Positions 1 through 8,053 of a DNA stretch of 38,749 nucleotides are shown here, piece by piece. The notes under the pieces are model-generated. The model was not told the origin of the DNA and ran no database searches. It saw only the letters and a list, made by a program, of their open reading frames with translations. The stretch comes from an uncultured Kocuria sp. (GTDB lineage: Bacteria; Actinomycetota; Actinomycetes; Actinomycetales; Micrococcaceae), in assembly GCF_947500125.1 (NCBI RefSeq), contig NZ_CANMRA010000032.1, positions 1 through 38,749 on the forward strand. The letters run 5' to 3'. How positions within the stretch are numbered: the first letter of the stretch is position 1; each line of letters starts with the position of its first letter. Made by a program: the position numbers and the translations under genes.

Positions 1-190
1 GCCGCCGGATCACCGTGTCCCGGGGCGTCCCCTCGCAGCCGCAGCGTCGGCACCACTGGTCCGATTCCACGACCCGGCAGGCCAGGATCGCCCGATCAGG
101 CTCGAGGCGCTGCCCGACGACATCGAGACCGAGCTCATCGAGACGGCAAAAGGTGGTCACATCAGGGCAGGCGAAGGTAGCGTCAGGCAC
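1..190 (-). CDS. ISL3-family transposase, N-terminal part (cut by window edge)
   Basis: This minus-strand frame runs off the left edge; only about the first 63 residues are visible. They include DELGLDVVGQRLEPD, ACRVVESDQWCRRCGCEG and a following DTVIRR, the N-terminal zinc-finger region of ISL3-type transposases that precedes the DDE catalytic domain. A GTG start at 190 is chosen because a GGAAGA ribosome-binding-like sequence lies about 8 nt upstream; this start is uncertain. The gene sits inside an insertion-sequence end whose terminal repeat finishes at 300. The DDE residues lie outside the window, so activity cannot be judged. Confidence 0.75.
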   Translation of the reverse strand, partial: MPDATFACPDVTTFCRLDELGLDVVGQRLEPDRAILACRVVESDQWCRRCGCEGTPRDTVIRR

Positions 191-300
191 GTCGAGGTCT
201 TCCAGATGAGGCGTGTAGGAACCTTCATCTTTGGGAGGCCTCGACCCCTATCCGGCCACCGACGCGCCGACCCCCACTACACCCTGGATCCTGAAGAGCC
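1..300 (-). mobile_element. Partial ISL3-family insertion sequence, one end
   Basis: The outward end of the element reads GGCTCTTCAGGATCCAGGG on the minus strand, starting at 300. It lies about 110 bp upstream of the transposase start, as expected for an ISL3 terminal repeat that begins GGCTCTTC or GGCCCTTC. The adjacent host bases (301-308, GGAAATTG) would be one copy of an 8-bp target duplication. The other copy is outside the window, so the boundary is inferred from the repeat alone. Confidence 0.65.
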
Positions 301-650
301 GGAAATTGGGGCGGCCTTGGTGAGGTCCTGGAGACGGATCCCGGCGCCCAGAAATGGACGTCTTGTCGCCTGGGTACGTTCGCCCGTTTGTCGGTATCTC
401 GGTAGGGGTGTGACCAATCAGATAGCACTTTTATAGGCGTTCCTCTTCACCGTGGTGGTAAACCAGTTGATGGAGAAACTACGTGCTGTCGGCGTGGCGG
501 CGCTTCGCGTGATCCCCGTCCCGGCAACTGGGTCGACTGTTGGGTCTACGACGCTCACTCGTGCCGGTGCGACTGGCTCCGCACGAGAATCTCGCCGTCG
601 TTCTCCTTGCTGTTCGTCATCCCTATTGGCCCATGCCCGGAGGAGCTCCG
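301..650. other. Intergenic stretch without a convincing gene
   Basis: About 350 bp between the IS end and the small membrane protein. Open frames here are short and overlap one another with no conserved motif and no good ribosome-binding site. The part near 410-440 is relatively AT-rich and could hold a promoter, but I see no clear -35/-10 pair. Confidence 0.4.
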
Positions 651-1109
651 TTGAGTGTGAAGCAGTCTTTGAACAACTACGGCCGGAGCCGCACGGACTC
701 CCTGTCGGTTCGGGTCTTCGCCGACGTCGCGGGCACCCCGGGCACCCCGGCCCCGGGGTGGTGGAACCACCCGGTGGCGATCATGTTCGCCTCGGTGATC
801 AGCGCGGCCTTGTTCTTCACCTCTCCCGCTCTGCCGGCGCTGTCGGGGTTGCTGGCCGCGGTGTCCGGGGTGGCGCTGGCCTCCCTGGCTGAGTTGAACC
901 GTGGGCGGTGGTCCGCCAGTCGTGCCCGGGCTGTGGAGGAGTCGGTGTGGATTGCCGATCAGTGCGGGTACCAGGTGGAGTCCGTCGGTGAGGCCTTGCA
1001 GTGGAGGAACGCCGATCGAAGCATGGCCGCTCGGCTCGACCACAGCGGTGGTGGGTGGGACCTGTTCCTGCTCGACGCCGACGCCCCGGTTCTCGAGAGC
1101 AACCACTGA
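651..1109 (+). CDS. Small membrane protein, paralogue of the 10395-10847 gene
   Basis: A 152-residue protein of unknown function. A TTG start is chosen because GGAGGAG lies 6 nt upstream and because the resulting N terminus (SVKQSLNN) lines up with the paralogue at 10395 (SLQQSFDD). The order is a polar N terminus with RVFADVAGTP, a WWNHPVAI motif, one or two hydrophobic segments at roughly residues 45-85, then a cytoplasmic-looking tail with WIADQCGYQ and GGWDLFLLD. The paralogue repeats each element (RVFPNIAPTP, WWNNPAAI, WVARQCGYQ, TGWDLILTD). No enzymatic motif is visible. It is flanked by the IS remnant and the TauE gene, with no operon partner. Confidence 0.7.
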   Translation: MSVKQSLNNYGRSRTDSLSVRVFADVAGTPGTPAPGWWNHPVAIMFASVISAALFFTSPALPALSGLLAAVSGVALASLAELNRGRWSASRARAVEESVWIADQCGYQVESVGEALQWRNADRSMAARLDHSGGGWDLFLLDADAPVLESNH

Positions 1110-1237
1110 AGAGTCGTACTCACGCTACGTTCGCTGATCACCCCCTGAGCGCAGGGCGGCATCGGTGCCCGACCGTGGCCGCACGGCACGCTGTTGGTTA
1201 CCGGGGTCCTCGGTCGGAGCAGTGGACGTTCTGGGGC

Positions 1238-1951
1238 CTACAGGGACTGCCACAGCACGAGAGCCGCCCCTAGCGTGGAGGCTGATAGGGCCACGCGGCG
1301 CACTCGTTGCCGGTCCAGGTGCTTGTTGACCAGCATGGACAGGGCGAACCCCAGGATCATCGCCGGGGTGAGGATCGCGGCGAAGTGCAGGATGCGTTGA
1401 TCCAGGGCTCCGACCGCGGCGAGACCGGCCAGGGACATGAGGGCTCCCACGAGGAAGAACGCGCTCATGGTGCCGCGCAGCTGTGCGGTGGTGGAGCCGT
1501 GCCACACCAGCGCCATGGGCGGGCCGCCGATGGCTGTGGCGGTCCCGAGCGCCCCGGATGCTGCCCCGGCGACGGCGACGGTGACCGGACGGGGCGTGGG
1601 GCGCCACCCGCAGACGCTCAGCAGGACACCCGCCAGCACCGTGGCGGCCAGGATCATCGCCAACCCGCGGGCAGGTAGCAGGGCCACCAGTGCAGCACCG
1701 ATGACCGTGCCCGGGACCCTGCCGATCAGGGCCCACCCTGCGCCGGACAGATCGATGGTTGTGCGGTCCCGGAGCACGCCGAGCACGGTGACGCCGGCGG
1801 CGAGCAGCACGATGGATCCCGGCAGCAGGGAAGGATCGACCAGGGCAATGGCCGGGGCTGCCAGCATTCCCAGTCCGAAGCCGATCGCTCCCTGCAGGCA
1901 GGCCGCCGCGACGACGACCACGGCAATGATGACGAGCTCAACACCACTCAT
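1238..1951 (-). CDS. TauE/SafE-family membrane transporter
   Basis: A 237-residue, highly hydrophobic protein with about eight predicted membrane segments. It shows the family's two-repeat layout: an N-terminal LQGAIGFGLGMLAAP glycine-rich segment and a related GALGTATAIGGPPMAL segment in the second half. TauE/SafE proteins are usually proposed to export sulfonates, sulfite or organic anions; the substrate here is not known. The ATG at 1951 has a GAGGAGG ribosome-binding site. It follows the Nramp-like gene on the same strand, but a strong hairpin at 2049-2080 separates them, so it probably has its own promoter. Confidence 0.85.
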   Translation of the reverse strand: MSGVELVIIAVVVVAAACLQGAIGFGLGMLAAPAIALVDPSLLPGSIVLLAAGVTVLGVLRDRTTIDLSGAGWALIGRVPGTVIGAALVALLPARGLAMILAATVLAGVLLSVCGWRPTPRPVTVAVAGAASGALGTATAIGGPPMALVWHGSTTAQLRGTMSAFFLVGALMSLAGLAAVGALDQRILHFAAILTPAMILGFALSMLVNKHLDRQRVRRVALSASTLGAALVLWQSL

Positions 1952-2048
1952 GTGCGCCCCTCCTCGCAGTTCGAATCGGGTGGACTGCGTCGCCCTGGGT
2001 GAAACAAGACCATCACGATCACTCCCAGCAGTGTGGAACCGATGGCAG

Positions 2049-2080
2049 AGGGCGGGAACCACTGGTGTGGTTCCCGCCCT
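2049..2080 (-). terminator. Hairpin terminator after the Nramp-like gene
   Basis: A perfect 14-bp stem (AGGGCGGGAACCAC with its complement) and a TGGT loop lies about 30 bp past the stop of the minus-strand Nramp-like gene. No clear T-run follows, as is common for actinobacterial terminators. Confidence 0.7.
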
Positions 2081-2109
2081 GTGCGTTCCGGGTGGGCCGG
2101 TGGTGCAGG

Positions 2110-3423
2110 TCAGCCGATCAGTGTGGTGAGGAGCCGGTAGCAGGTGGCCAGGATCGCGGCCAGGCCGAGCAGGCCCAGGGCGGTCTGCCACCAGCGGTTG
2201 GCATAGCGGCCCATCACGTCGCGGCGGGTGGCCATGATCAGCAGCAGGATGCCCAGCAGCGGAGCGACGATCACGGTCAGGGCCTGGGCGGTGATGATCA
2301 GCTGGATCGGGGAGCCCTGGGCGAGCAGGGTCACGGCCAGGCCGAAGGCCAGGACCACGCAGATCATGGCCTTCACCCGGTGACGGTCCAGCTTGTTGCC
2401 CCAGCCCAGGGTGTCCGAGATGAGGGTGCCACCGGCGGTGGCGTTGGCGATCATCGAGGAGAACGCCGCCCCGGTGAACCCGAGGCCGAAGACGATCGTG
2501 CCGATGGGTCCGGCCAACGGCTCCAAAACCGTGGACAGATCCCCCAAGGTCGCGGCGGTGCCGCCGGTGGCCTGCAGGGCGGTGGCGGCGACCACGATGA
2601 CCAGGATGGTCATGATGCCCGGGGCGACGATGCCGGGGATGGTGTCGGCCAGGGTGGTGGCCTTGTACTGCTCGGGGCGCAGGCCGCGTTCCCGGGAGGC
2701 GTAGCCGGTGTAGAAGGCGGCGTTGATCGAGAAGTTGGTGCCGACCAGGGCCACCAGCAGCATCCCGGCGCCGGGCGGCAGGGACGGGATGAAGCCGTCG
2801 GAGACCTCGACCCAGTTGGGCTGGGTGAGCAGGGCCGAGGCGAGGAAGCCGACGGCCATCAGGGCGATGATCGCCAACAGCCCGCGTTCGAAGACCTTGT
2901 AGTAGTTCGGTGCCCAGGCCACCACGCCCACGAGCACGGTGCAGGCCAGGGTCCACAGGGTCGGGGAGCCACCGAAGACCATGGACATCCCCAGCCCGGA
3001 GCCCACCGCGTTGCCCACGGAGAACATCAAGGTGATCAGGAAGACCCCGATGCCGGCGGCCACCCCGGTGACCTTGCCGAGGTGCAGCTTGATCATCTGG
3101 ATCAGGGAGCGGTCGGAGGCCAGGGCGATCCGCACGCTCATGTCGGTGAAGCCGAGCATCAGGATGGTGGAGACGGCGATGACCCAGATCAGGTCGTAGC
3201 CGTGGAGGCTGCCGGCCTGGACTGCCGAGGTCAGGTTGCCCGGGCCGAACTGCCAGGCCCCAACGATGAACCCCGGGCCCATCAGGGCCAGCGCGCCCAG
3301 CAACCGCGATCGGCGGTTGGGTCGGGCGGGGGATTCAGTACCGAGTGCGGGGGTCTCGGAGTCGGCCACCACGGAGGTGGCCGGGTGCGCGGACTTCTTG
3401 GATCGAGCAGTCATGTTGGTCAT
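2110..3423 (-). CDS. Nramp-fold transporter with altered metal-site motifs
   Basis: A 437-residue protein with about eleven hydrophobic segments after a polar 45-residue N terminus. The overall pattern is Nramp-like: GPGFIVGAWQFGPGNLTSA in segment 1, and LVGTNFSINAAFYTG where segment 6 falls. Classical Nramp metal transporters have DPGN in segment 1 and MPH in segment 6. Here they are GPGN (residues 60-63) and SIN (about 232-234), so the Asp, Met and His that bind the metal are missing. This suggests a non-metal or atypical substrate, perhaps an organic acid linked to the aldolase gene that ends 29 bp upstream on the same strand (probable operon). The ATG at 3423 has GGAG 8-9 nt upstream. Confidence 0.82.
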   Translation of the reverse strand: MTNMTARSKKSAHPATSVVADSETPALGTESPARPNRRSRLLGALALMGPGFIVGAWQFGPGNLTSAVQAGSLHGYDLIWVIAVSTILMLGFTDMSVRIALASDRSLIQMIKLHLGKVTGVAAGIGVFLITLMFSVGNAVGSGLGMSMVFGGSPTLWTLACTVLVGVVAWAPNYYKVFERGLLAIIALMAVGFLASALLTQPNWVEVSDGFIPSLPPGAGMLLVALVGTNFSINAAFYTGYASRERGLRPEQYKATTLADTIPGIVAPGIMTILVIVVAATALQATGGTAATLGDLSTVLEPLAGPIGTIVFGLGFTGAAFSSMIANATAGGTLISDTLGWGNKLDRHRVKAMICVVLAFGLAVTLLAQGSPIQLIITAQALTVIVAPLLGILLLIMATRRDVMGRYANRWWQTALGLLGLAAILATCYRLLTTLIG

Positions 3424-3452
3424 CGTCGTTCTCCACCGTCCTGATTGGGAAG

Positions 3453-4421
3453 TCACACCACGCTGGAGGCCTGGAAGGCCTGGGGGCTCGTGTACTGGGC
3501 GTCGTCACCGATGAGACCGGCGGAGGTGAGGGCGGAGGCGATCTCCTCGCGCGCACCTTCGGCCAGGGGCAGCAGCGGCGGGCGGACCACGGCGTTGGGC
3601 AGGATACCGCGCTCGACCAGGCCCATCTTCAGCGCCACGGTGCCCTCCATGTGGGACCCGCGGTGGTAGACGGCCTTGGTGACCGGCAGCAGCTTGTCGT
3701 GCAGCTCCCGGGCGGCGGCGTAGTCCTTGGCCTTGCCCGCATTGATGAGCTCGATCAGCGGCTCCGGGGCGAGCCCACCGTAGCCGACCAGGGCGCCGTC
3801 GACATCGAACATGGTGTGCAGCAGGTACTCGTCGTGGCAGGTGAGGATCTGCAGCTCCGGGTTCTCCTTGCGCAGCACGGGGATCTCGGTGTCCCAGCGG
3901 CGCATGTTGCGCACCCCGTTCTTGGTGGCGAACACCCCGGGCTGGGCGGCGATCTCGAGCTGGGTCGCCAGGTTGTATGTGGCCTTGGTGGCATCAGGGT
4001 ACTGGAAGAGGATCAGCGGCAGGTCCGACTCCTCGTGGATGGCGCGGTAGCGCTCCTGCGGGGCACCGTCCTGGTAGCCGAAGCGCAGCCAGCCGTGGGA
4101 GGGGTAGACCAGACCGGCCTTCGCCCCGGCCTCGGCGGCCCGGGCCGCTTCCTCGGCGGCGACCTTGTCGCCCTCCCCGGTGATGCCGGCGATGATCGGC
4201 ACCTCACCGGCGGCGTCGACCATGGTGCGGATGACCTCGACCTGCTCCTCACGAGTCAGGTAGGTGCCCTCACCGGCGTGACCCAGGCAGACCAGGCCCT
4301 TCACGCCCGGCACGGAGGCCAGCCAGCGGGTCAGGTTGGCCAGGGCGTCGTGGTCGACCTCCATGTCGGCGGTGAACGGGGTGACGGGGGCGGGAGTGAG
4401 GCCGCGGAGATCGAGAGACAT
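3453..4421 (-). CDS. Dihydrodipicolinate synthase (DapA)-family lyase/aldolase
   Basis: A 322-residue class I (Schiff-base) aldolase of the DHDPS/N-acetylneuraminate lyase family. The Schiff-base lysine is K167 in FATKNGV and the tyrosine is Y141 in ILFQYPD. The family's GxxGE loop is GHAGEGTYL (48-56). It probably cleaves or forms a 2-oxo acid such as a keto-deoxy sugar acid or hydroxy-oxo acid. It is unlikely to be the biosynthetic DapA, because it sits with a LacI regulator and a transporter rather than lysine genes. The ATG at 4421 has AGGAGG upstream. It is the first gene of a probable operon with the Nramp-like transporter and is divergent from LacI. Confidence 0.88.
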   Translation of the reverse strand: MSLDLRGLTPAPVTPFTADMEVDHDALANLTRWLASVPGVKGLVCLGHAGEGTYLTREEQVEVIRTMVDAAGEVPIIAGITGEGDKVAAEEAARAAEAGAKAGLVYPSHGWLRFGYQDGAPQERYRAIHEESDLPLILFQYPDATKATYNLATQLEIAAQPGVFATKNGVRNMRRWDTEIPVLRKENPELQILTCHDEYLLHTMFDVDGALVGYGGLAPEPLIELINAGKAKDYAAARELHDKLLPVTKAVYHRGSHMEGTVALKMGLVERGILPNAVVRPPLLPLAEGAREEIASALTSAGLIGDDAQYTSPQAFQASSVV

Positions 4422-4439
4422 TTGAGGTTCCTCCTGTGT

Positions 4440-4464
4440 TGGGAACGTTTGCGGGAACGTTTTC
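4440..4464. promoter_or_regulatory. Tandem LacI-type operator half-palindromes (GGGAACGTTT twice)
   Basis: GGGAACGTTT occurs twice, with the palindromic AACGTT cores at 4444-4449 and 4456-4461, 12 bp apart. The pair lies about 20 bp upstream of the aldolase start in the region divergent from the LacI gene. CG-centred palindromes are typical LacI-family sites, so autoregulation and control of the aldolase/transporter operon are inferred. Confidence 0.55.
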
Positions 4465-4609
4465 AACTATGATGTGAGCCATGACACCTGTCAACACCTC
4501 CGGCGAAACTTTCTGTGACCCAGCCCATGGAACCCCACCGATCGAAGCCCCCTCGGGGCCTGTCCCGGCGAGGGCTTTGGTATCGTCCGAGCCATGGATC
4601 AGGACGGGC

Positions 4610-5644
4610 ATGACTGAGCAGGCGGCCCCGCGCACCGTGACGATCCGTGACGTGGCTCGGGTCGCCGGGGTGAGCATCTCCACGGTCTCGAGGGTGCTCG
4701 ACGACCGCCATCCCCCGTCGAAGTCCCCCTCGGCCGAGCGCGTGCGGGCCGCCGCCACCGAGCTGGGCTACCGCCCTGATGCCTACGCCTCCGGGTTGCG
4801 CCGTCAGCACACCGGCACCGTCGGAGTCCTCGTGCCGCGGCTGTCGGACACGGTGATGGCGGTGTTCTTCGAAGAGGTCGCCCGGGCCTGTGCCCGCCAG
4901 GCCGGCTTCGCCATGGTCGCCACCACCGAGGACCGCCCCGAGGCCGAGAAAGCCACCGTGGAGACCCTGTTGCGCCAGCGCGTGGACGGGCTGATCCTCA
5001 CCACCGCCCGCCTGGAGGACCCCGTCGCGGCCCAGCTGCGGGCCCAGGGGGTGCCGCACGTACTGGCCCTGCGCACCGACCACATCAGCCCCTCGGCCAC
5101 CGGCGACGACGAACTCGGTGGATATCTGGCCACCCGCCACCTGCTGGACCTGGGCCACCGCGACATCGCCCTGGTCGCCGGACCGTCTTATGCCTCCACG
5201 GCCGTGGCCCGGCAGGCCGGCTACCGCCGCGCCATGGCCGAGGCCGGCCTGACCGAGGTCGACCATCTCGTCCACGAGTCGACCTTCGGCATGGACTCCG
5301 GGGAGACCGTCGCCCGGACCGTCCTGGCCGGCCCGGAACGGCCCACCGCGATCTTCGCCGTCAACGACAACACCGCCATCGGGGTGCTGGCCGCCGCTCA
5401 GGCCGCGGGGCTTTCGGTGCCGGAGGACCTGTCGGTGGTCGGCTACAACGACATCCCCGTCTCAGCCCGGCTGCCCGTGGCCCTGACCACCGTGCGGGTG
5501 CCCTTCGACCAGATCGCCGCCAACGCCGTGGAGCTGCTCACCCAGCAGCGCACCGGCGCCCTCGGTGAGCCGCGCCGGGTGGTCAACCCCACCCTCATCC
5601 CGCGCCAGTCCACCGCCCGGCCCCCGGCCACGCGCGCTCACTGA
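4610..5644 (+). CDS. LacI-family transcriptional regulator
   Basis: A 344-residue protein of normal family length. The N-terminal helix-turn-helix is TIRDVARVAGVSISTVSRVL, followed by the hinge-helix region ELGYRPDAYASGLR and a periplasmic-binding-protein-like sensor domain ending in DLSVVGYNDIPVSA. The ATG at 4610 is preferred because AGGACGG precedes it and the helix-turn-helix then begins near residue 10; an in-frame ATG at 4481 would add 43 atypical residues. It is divergent from the DapA-like gene, so a 2-oxo acid or sugar-acid effector is plausible but unproven. Confidence 0.9.
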   Translation: MTEQAAPRTVTIRDVARVAGVSISTVSRVLDDRHPPSKSPSAERVRAAATELGYRPDAYASGLRRQHTGTVGVLVPRLSDTVMAVFFEEVARACARQAGFAMVATTEDRPEAEKATVETLLRQRVDGLILTTARLEDPVAAQLRAQGVPHVLALRTDHISPSATGDDELGGYLATRHLLDLGHRDIALVAGPSYASTAVARQAGYRRAMAEAGLTEVDHLVHESTFGMDSGETVARTVLAGPERPTAIFAVNDNTAIGVLAAAQAAGLSVPEDLSVVGYNDIPVSARLPVALTTVRVPFDQIAANAVELLTQQRTGALGEPRRVVNPTLIPRQSTARPPATRAH

Positions 5645-5841
5645 AGCCACATCCCGCCTCGTTGCTGGCAACACCGGAAGGGGCCCTGGCTCTCCGGATG
5701 CCAGCCCCTACGGTGATGACAGCGACCAAGGCCATCGGCGTGGTCCTTCACCGACGCCGGTAGGACCGGCCAGACACAGACCCGCACCACCATCCACGCC
5801 CACACCGTTGGCTCCGACGGAGCCTGCAGAACGGAGACACC

Positions 5842-6048
5842 ATGCCCATCGTCACCATCAACATGGTCGCCGGACGCGACCGCGCCATAGTCCAGGACTG
5901 CCTGCGCGAGGTCGCCAAGACGGTCTCCCGCACCCTCGACGCCCCGCTGTCCTCCGTGCGGGTGCTGGTCAACGAGGTCGACCCGGAACTGTGGACGGTC
6001 GGAACCACCCTTAAGAGCGAGGAACGCCCCTCCGGCCCCACCCTCTGA
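5842..6048 (+). CDS. 4-oxalocrotonate tautomerase-family protein
   Basis: A 68-residue protein, close to the usual 60-75 residues of the family. After Met removal the N-terminal proline (PIVTINMVAG) would be the catalytic general base that moves protons in 2-hydroxydienoate/2-oxoenoate isomerisation. RDRAIVQDCLREVAKTVSRT forms the first helix, and the SVRVLVNEVDPELW stretch matches the second strand region. It lies alone, converging on the LysR gene. The CoA-transferase, aldolase and LysR neighbours fit a ring-cleavage or unsaturated dicarboxylate pathway. The exact substrate is unknown. Confidence 0.85.
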   Translation: MPIVTINMVAGRDRAIVQDCLREVAKTVSRTLDAPLSSVRVLVNEVDPELWTVGTTLKSEERPSGPTL

Positions 6049-6079
6049 GCCGGGCGGAGTGCTCGATGGGCACCCGCCA

Positions 6080-6099
6080 GGGAACACGAGAGTGTTCCC
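6080..6099. terminator. Hairpin between convergent tautomerase and LysR genes
   Basis: GGGAACAC and GTGTTCCC form a perfect 8-bp stem around a GAGA tetraloop, placed between two convergent genes. It is short and lacks a T-run, so termination is probable rather than certain. Confidence 0.5.
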
Positions 6100-6130
6100 T
6101 CCGGTGTTCCTCCGCGACACGTACCAACGG

Positions 6131-7015
6131 TTACGGCAGCCCAGAGGTCATGGCGGTCACGGCGTGGTCCAGTCGCCGGGAGGGGTTTTTCTTCCGCCAG
6201 GCCACCGCGGATTCCAGGCTCGGCAGATCGTCCTGCTCGAAGGCCACGTAGCGCACCTCGGAGGAGAGCACGTCGATGCCGGTGATCACGATCGAGATGC
6301 CCACTCCGGCGCCCACCAGCATGAGGGTGGTGTAGGTGTCCGGAGTCTCCTTCACCACTCGGGGAGTGAAGCCGGCGGTGGCACACACCTCCTGGAGCAG
6401 CTGCAGCAGCGCCGAGCCACTGTAGCGGCGCGGGGTGACGAAATCCATCCCTTCCAGCTCTTCCACGCGCACACTGGGCCGCTCGGCCAGAGGTTGGTCC
6501 TTGGCCACCACCAGCAGCGGCTGGTGCTGGGCCACGGCCCGTGTACCCAGGTCAGGGTGCTCGAAGGGCAGCATCACCTGCCCCAGATCCACCTCCCCAT
6601 CGAGGACCGCGTCGGCCACCAGCGCGGAACTCCCGTACCGCTTGACGTCCACATCCACCCCGGGCTGGGCCGTGATGGCCGAACGCAACAACCCCGGGAC
6701 CAGGGCCGTGCCCGTAGCCCCGGAATAGCCCAGTACCAGGCGCCCGGCGCCACCGTGCTCGGCATGACGGACCGTGTGCACGGCCCGGTCCACCGCGGTG
6801 AGGATGTGCTCCGCCTCGGGCACCAAGGCCTCACCGGCCGGGGTCAGCCGCACCCCCCGGGGATGGCGTTCGAACAGCTGCACCCCCAGCTGCTTCTCGA
6901 GCTGATGGATCTGCTTGGTCAGCGGGGGCTGGGCGATGTGCAACCGGGCCGCCGCCCGGCCGAAGTGCAGCTCGTGGGAGAGCACCAGAAAGGACTGCAG
7001 CAGCCGCAACTCCAT
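6131..7015 (-). CDS. LysR-family transcriptional regulator
   Basis: A 294-residue LysR regulator. Its N-terminal winged helix has HFGRAAARLHIAQPPLTKQI and the dimer-helix start QLEKQLGVQLFERHPRG. The effector domain includes LVLGYSGATGTALVPGLL and GAGVGISIV. The sequence resembles the CatR/BenM type that senses aromatic ring-cleavage products. It is divergent from the CoA-transferase genes, with a candidate T-N11-A site between them, which is the usual arrangement for activation of the neighbouring operon. Confidence 0.9.
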   Translation of the reverse strand: MELRLLQSFLVLSHELHFGRAAARLHIAQPPLTKQIHQLEKQLGVQLFERHPRGVRLTPAGEALVPEAEHILTAVDRAVHTVRHAEHGGAGRLVLGYSGATGTALVPGLLRSAITAQPGVDVDVKRYGSSALVADAVLDGEVDLGQVMLPFEHPDLGTRAVAQHQPLLVVAKDQPLAERPSVRVEELEGMDFVTPRRYSGSALLQLLQEVCATAGFTPRVVKETPDTYTTLMLVGAGVGISIVITGIDVLSSEVRYVAFEQDDLPSLESAVAWRKKNPSRRLDHAVTAMTSGLP

Positions 7016-7054
7016 CGGCGCCCCCTTTCCCTCCGCGCTGCGGGTATCCCCCCG

Positions 7055-7069
7055 ATATCAACTGCGTAT
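7055..7069. promoter_or_regulatory. Candidate LysR (ATA-N9-TAT) binding site
   Basis: ATATCAACTGCGTAT is an imperfect dyad of the T-N11-A type, similar in shape to the ATAC-N7-GTAT boxes of CatR/BenM regulators. It lies between the LysR start (7015) and the CoA-transferase start (7130). Confidence 0.45.
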
Positions 7070-7129
7070 TGGATCCCCCGACCGTCCCCGGATCACCATG
7101 GAAGGCAGATTCGCCAGAAAGGCCATCCC

Positions 7130-8053
7130 ATGACACATGCCAAACTCATGACCCTGTCCGAGGCCATCGCCGCATTCGTGCACGACGGCTGCTCGGTCTC
7201 CCTCGAAGGATTCACCCACATCATCCCCTACGCCGCCGCGCACGAGATCATCCGGCAGCAGAAGCGGAACCTCACCGTCTACCGGATGACCGCCGACATC
7301 GTCGTCGACCAGCTGATCGCCGGTGACTGCGTGGACGAGCTGGTCTCCTCCTTCATCGGCAACAGCTCCGTGGGCTCCCTGCACGAACTGCGCCGCCGCA
7401 TCGAGGGCAAAGGCCCGAGGCCGCTGCGCTACCGCGAGTACAGCCACGGCGGCATGATCGCCCGCTACCTCGCCGGCGCCTCCGGACTGCCCTTCTACCC
7501 CCTGCTCTCCTACGCCGGCTCGGACCTGCCGAAGATCAACGACGAGATCCGCGTGATCGAGTCCCCCTACGACGGCCAGAAGATCTACGTCGTGCCGCCG
7601 ATCAACGCCGACGTCGCGATCGTCCATGCCCAGCGCGCCGACGCGAAGGGCAACGTGCAGATCTGGGGCCTGACCGGCATCCAGCAGGAAGTGGCCTACT
7701 CCGCCGAGAAAGTCATCGTCACCGTCGAGGAAATCGTCGACGAAGACGTCATCACCTCCGACCCCAACCGCACCCTGCTGCCCAGCCACGTGGTGGACGC
7801 CGTCGTCGAGGTCCCCAAGGGCGCCCACCCCTCCTTCGTCCAGGGCTACTACGACCGCGACGGCGCCTTCTACCGGCAGTGGAACGACATCAGCAAGGAC
7901 CCCCAGACCCTCCAGGACTGGCTCGAGGAATGGATCCACGAGCTCACCGACCACAGTGACTACGTAGCCAAGCAAGGCCCCCAGTTCTGGGACCAGCTCG
8001 CCTCCCCCTACGTCCCCTCCCTCCCGGTCAACTACGGAAGCAGGCAGTCATGA
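7130..8053 (+). CDS. Acyl-CoA:carboxylate CoA-transferase, subunit A
   Basis: A 307-residue family I CoA-transferase alpha subunit of the glutaconate/3-oxoadipate type (GctA/CatI-like). Visible features are DGCSVSLEGFTHIIPYAAA near the N terminus, the basic YRMTADIVVDQLIAGD stretch, and GWLTGI-like IWGLTGIQQEVAYSA further on. It would transfer CoA from a donor such as succinyl-CoA to an organic acid. The ATG at 7130 has AGAAAGG upstream. Its stop overlaps the start of subunit B by 4 bp (ATGA), so the two subunits are translationally coupled. The LysR gene is divergent. Confidence 0.88.
   Translation: MTHAKLMTLSEAIAAFVHDGCSVSLEGFTHIIPYAAAHEIIRQQKRNLTVYRMTADIVVDQLIAGDCVDELVSSFIGNSSVGSLHELRRRIEGKGPRPLRYREYSHGGMIARYLAGASGLPFYPLLSYAGSDLPKINDEIRVIESPYDGQKIYVVPPINADVAIVHAQRADAKGNVQIWGLTGIQQEVAYSAEKVIVTVEEIVDEDVITSDPNRTLLPSHVVDAVVEVPKGAHPSFVQGYYDRDGAFYRQWNDISKDPQTLQDWLEEWIHELTDHSDYVAKQGPQFWDQLASPYVPSLPVNYGSRQS

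Noticed and set aside
1999-3444. A 481-residue plus-strand frame opposite the Nramp-like gene
   Set aside because: Rich in Gly, Gln, Asp and His with no motif; it is the complement of a well-supported transporter gene.
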